Below, piece after piece: positions 7,301-7,719 of a stretch of DNA of 7,719 bases. The translations under genes and the position numbers were made by a program. The stretch is from NCBI GenBank assembly GCA_026193555.1, contig JAPHUU010000380.1, positions 1 through 7,719 on the forward strand, read 5' to 3'. The DNA is from Rhodanobacter sp. (lineage in GTDB: Bacteria; Pseudomonadota; Gammaproteobacteria; Xanthomonadales; Rhodanobacteraceae). The notes beneath the pieces are model-generated. The model was not told the DNA's origin. It did no database searches and worked only from the letters and a program-made list of their open reading frames with translations. How positions within the stretch are numbered: the stretch's first letter is position 1; each line of letters starts with the position of its first letter.

Positions 7301-7527
7301 CGATCTCGATGACGGCGACGGCGATTATCGTCGGCTTGCTGCCGGTGATGTTTGGCGGTGGCACCGGGTCGGAAGTGATGCGTCGCATCGCCGCGCCGAT
7401 GGTCGGCGGGATGATCAGCGCCCTGTTCCTGACCATGCTGGTGATCCCGGCGGTCTATCTGCTGTGGGAAGGGCGGCGTCTGCACAGGATGGGCGAATCA
7501 GGCTTGCTTACCCGACCGGGTGGATGA
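4366..7527 (+). CDS. cusA: Heavy-metal efflux RND pump, CusA type (Cu(I)/Ag(I))
   Basis: A 1053-residue inner-membrane proton/metal antiporter with the usual 12 membrane helices (first about 13-31; second block 346-545; third from about 868) and two large periplasmic loops. GGGGAG at 4352-4357 sets the start, which overlaps the cusB stop (ATGA); the frame is open further upstream, but only as a shadow inside cusB. Helix 4 reads AIGAMVDGAIVMIEN with Asp405. The periplasmic Met site is complete: Met567, Met617 and Met666 match Met573/623/672 of E. coli CusA, and Glu561, Asp611, Glu619, Arg663 and Lys672 match the residues around it. Membrane Met pairs 391/1005, 403/480 and 410/495 match the E. 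coli relay, so the substrate is very probably Cu(I)/Ag(I) and not Zn or Co. Glu933 matches Glu939, but the residue equivalent to Lys984 is Ile980 (RLRPISMT). The loop after helix 4 is six residues shorter than in E. coli. No frameshift or truncation is seen. Confidence 0.96.
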   Translation: MIAIIIRWSLRNRGVVLLALAFVVLAGLYSIQHTPVDAIPDLSDVQVIIKTPYPGQAPQVVQDQVTYPLETAMLAVPGATVVRGYSFFGASFVYIIFKDGTDLYWARSRVLEYLNQVASSLPVDAHPSLGPDATGVGWVYEYALVDRTGKHNLAQLTSLQDWFLKYQLQTVPGVAEVATVGGMVKQYQVVVNPDKLRAHGITLAHVRMAIRNANHETGGAVVELAEAEYMVRASGYIKNIRDLLQVPLVTDENGTPVQLKDVAEVRIGPQIRRGVSELDGQGEAVGGVIVMRYGGNAQKTIDGVKARLFSLKGSLPPGVRVVTTYDRSQLIGNAIGNLREKLIEEFLVVALICGAFLFHFRSSLVAIVSLPVGILMAFIVMRLQGLTANIMSLGGIAIAIGAMVDGAIVMIENLHKKMEKGGGTDNDGHWRRVATATVEVGPALFFSLVIITLSVVPILSLTGQAGRMFSPLAYTWIYSMGAAAIMAVTLVPVLMGYFIRGKITPEHRNPLNRLLTALYKPVIKQVVRYPWVLLIAGILIVVAGAWPASHLGSEFMPPLDEGDLMYMPSARPGISADKARQVLQQTDKLIMSVPEVQSVFGKMGRADTATDPAPLAMDETIIQFKPKSEWRPGITKAEIVKQLEQRVQIPGLTNAWVMPIKTRIDMLSTGIKTPVGIKVGGPDLQVIQHIGKELENLLPQLRGTTSVYAERVAGGRYIQIDIDRDRAARLGLNISDVQDVVRTAIGGMNVTETVEGLERYPVNIRYPSDYRNSVASIRQLPIVTARGGHVVLGDVATIRIEDGPPLIKSEGAQLTGWTYVDIAGRDVGSYVAAAQKLVAARIKLPPGYSLTWSGQYEYMQAARKSLKTIVPVTIVLIALLLYMAFRRLSHVLLILGTLPMALAGGAWLLYLLGYNLSVAVAVGLIALAGVTTEIGVVLVVYLNQSVATYVQRCQSESISLSYEGLRDAVRDGALLRLRPISMTATAIIVGLLPVMFGGGTGSEVMRRIAAPMVGGMISALFLTMLVIPAVYLLWEGRRLHRMGESGLLTRPGG

Positions 7528-7533
7528 TGCCCG

Positions 7534-7551
7534 GGACGCCGGCAAGCGTCC
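7534..7551. other. Stem-loop just after cusA
   Basis: GGACGC-CGGCAA-GCGTCC is a perfect 6-bp stem with a six-base loop, starting seven bases after the cusA stop. With one bulged G the stem can extend by two more C-G pairs (7531-7532 with 7552-7553). No T run follows on the plus strand, so it may protect the 3' end or assist termination, but it is not a textbook intrinsic terminator. Confidence 0.4.
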
Positions 7552-7558
7552 GGACAAA

Positions 7559-7588
7559 CCATCCTCCCGGTGGGGTCCTGGAGGATGG
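7559..7588 (-). terminator. 9-bp hairpin in the convergent gap, possible terminator
   Basis: CCATCCTCC at 7559-7567 and GGAGGATGG at 7580-7588 form a perfect 9-bp stem with a 12-base loop. Read on the minus strand, the stem is followed by TTTG, a short weak T tract. That favours a role in ending transcription of the minus-strand gene whose 3' end appears at 7670. On the plus strand no T run follows, so termination of the cusCBA message here would be weak or factor-dependent. Confidence 0.45.
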
Positions 7589-7641
7589 CTGGGCGACGTG
7601 CCGCGACTCTGCCGGGTGGCATCGGCGGCGAATCGGGTTCG

Positions 7642-7665
7642 CCCGCCGGGCGATGCGCCGGCGGG
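7642..7665. other. GC-rich 8-bp stem-loop at the end of the convergent gene
   Basis: CCCGCCGG at 7642-7649 pairs perfectly with CCGGCGGG at 7658-7665 around an eight-base loop, and it lies five bases beyond the stop of the apparent minus-strand gene. A smaller alternative stem (GGCG-ATG-CGCC, 7649-7659) is possible. It has no T tract on either strand, so it is best read as a 3'-end structure. Confidence 0.35.
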
Positions 7666-7669
7666 GTGC

Positions 7670-7719
7670 TCAGCAGAGCCTGAAGTGGCAGTAGAGGAAC
7701 TGCTGCGTGGTGTCGAACG
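7670..7719 (-). CDS. 3' end of a convergent minus-strand gene (unknown product)
   Basis: On the minus strand, 15 codons run from the window edge (first full codon at 7717) to TGA at 7672-7670, giving FDTTQQFLYCHFRLC. All 15 codons end in G or C, the pattern of the other genes here, and hairpins lie just beyond the stop. Both points suggest a real C-terminus. The fragment is too short to assign a family. It has two cysteines and a histidine near the end, which is not enough to link it to copper. It may instead be a chance open stretch. Confidence 0.4.
   Translation of the reverse strand, partial: FDTTQQFLYCHFRLC

Noticed and set aside
7464..7694. Plus-strand frame running from the end of cusA into the final gap
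   Set aside because: It begins inside cusA out of frame, has no ribosome binding site or motif, and crosses three stem-loops.
1..7719. CRISPR arrays, tRNA or rRNA genes, insertion sequences, attachment sites
   Set aside because: No regularly spaced direct repeats, cloverleaf-like segments, transposase motifs or terminal inverted repeats were found on reading the window.

Overview
The window looks like a copper (and probably silver) detoxification locus from a GC-rich Gram-negative bacterium. Almost every real reading frame shows G or C at most third codon positions. The CopB end, the small Cys-containing exported protein and the CusCBA-type pump together suggest a gammaproteobacterium of the Xanthomonadales (Xanthomonas, Stenotrophomonas, Rhodanobacter or Dyella type). 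That assignment is inference from gene content and style, not from a marker gene.

Layout, all on the plus strand until the last bases. Bases 1-305 are the last 100 codons of copB, an outer-membrane copper resistance protein; the rest of copB, and presumably copA, lie upstream of the window. Its stop codon overlaps the ribosome binding site of a membrane-anchored monohaem c-type cytochrome (318-1019) with a His-rich, then Pro/Ala/Ser-rich tail. A 108-base gap (1020-1127) holds two GC-rich stem-loops and a short dyad. Next is a small exported protein with Cys, His and Met metal ligands (1128-1529) that I cannot name. A 78-base gap with a clean 7-bp GAGA-loop hairpin follows. Then come three tightly coupled genes of a tripartite heavy-metal RND efflux pump: the outer-membrane channel (1608-3002), the periplasmic adaptor CusB (2999-4369) and the inner-membrane pump CusA (4366-7527). 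Both junctions in this trio are 4-base ATGA stop/start overlaps. The final 192 bases hold several hairpins and the apparent 3' end of a convergent minus-strand gene.

How the parts work together: CusA takes Cu(I)/Ag(I) from the periplasm or inner membrane through a chain of methionines, CusB delivers metal to it and bridges to the outer membrane, and the TolC-like protein is the exit duct. CopB sequesters or handles copper at the outer membrane. The cytochrome and the small Cys protein are the least explained members. The cytochrome could supply a redox step linked to Cu(I)/Cu(II), and the small protein could be a periplasmic copper binder or a copper-sensing upstream reading frame. No regulator, CusF, insertion sequence, tRNA, rRNA or CRISPR array is visible.

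The main oddity is in CusA. All six membrane methionines and the three-methionine periplasmic site are present, but the lysine of the proton-relay triad (Lys984 in E. coli CusA) is isoleucine here. Statements about E. coli CusA and CusB residues come from memory of the published proteins; no alignment program was run.
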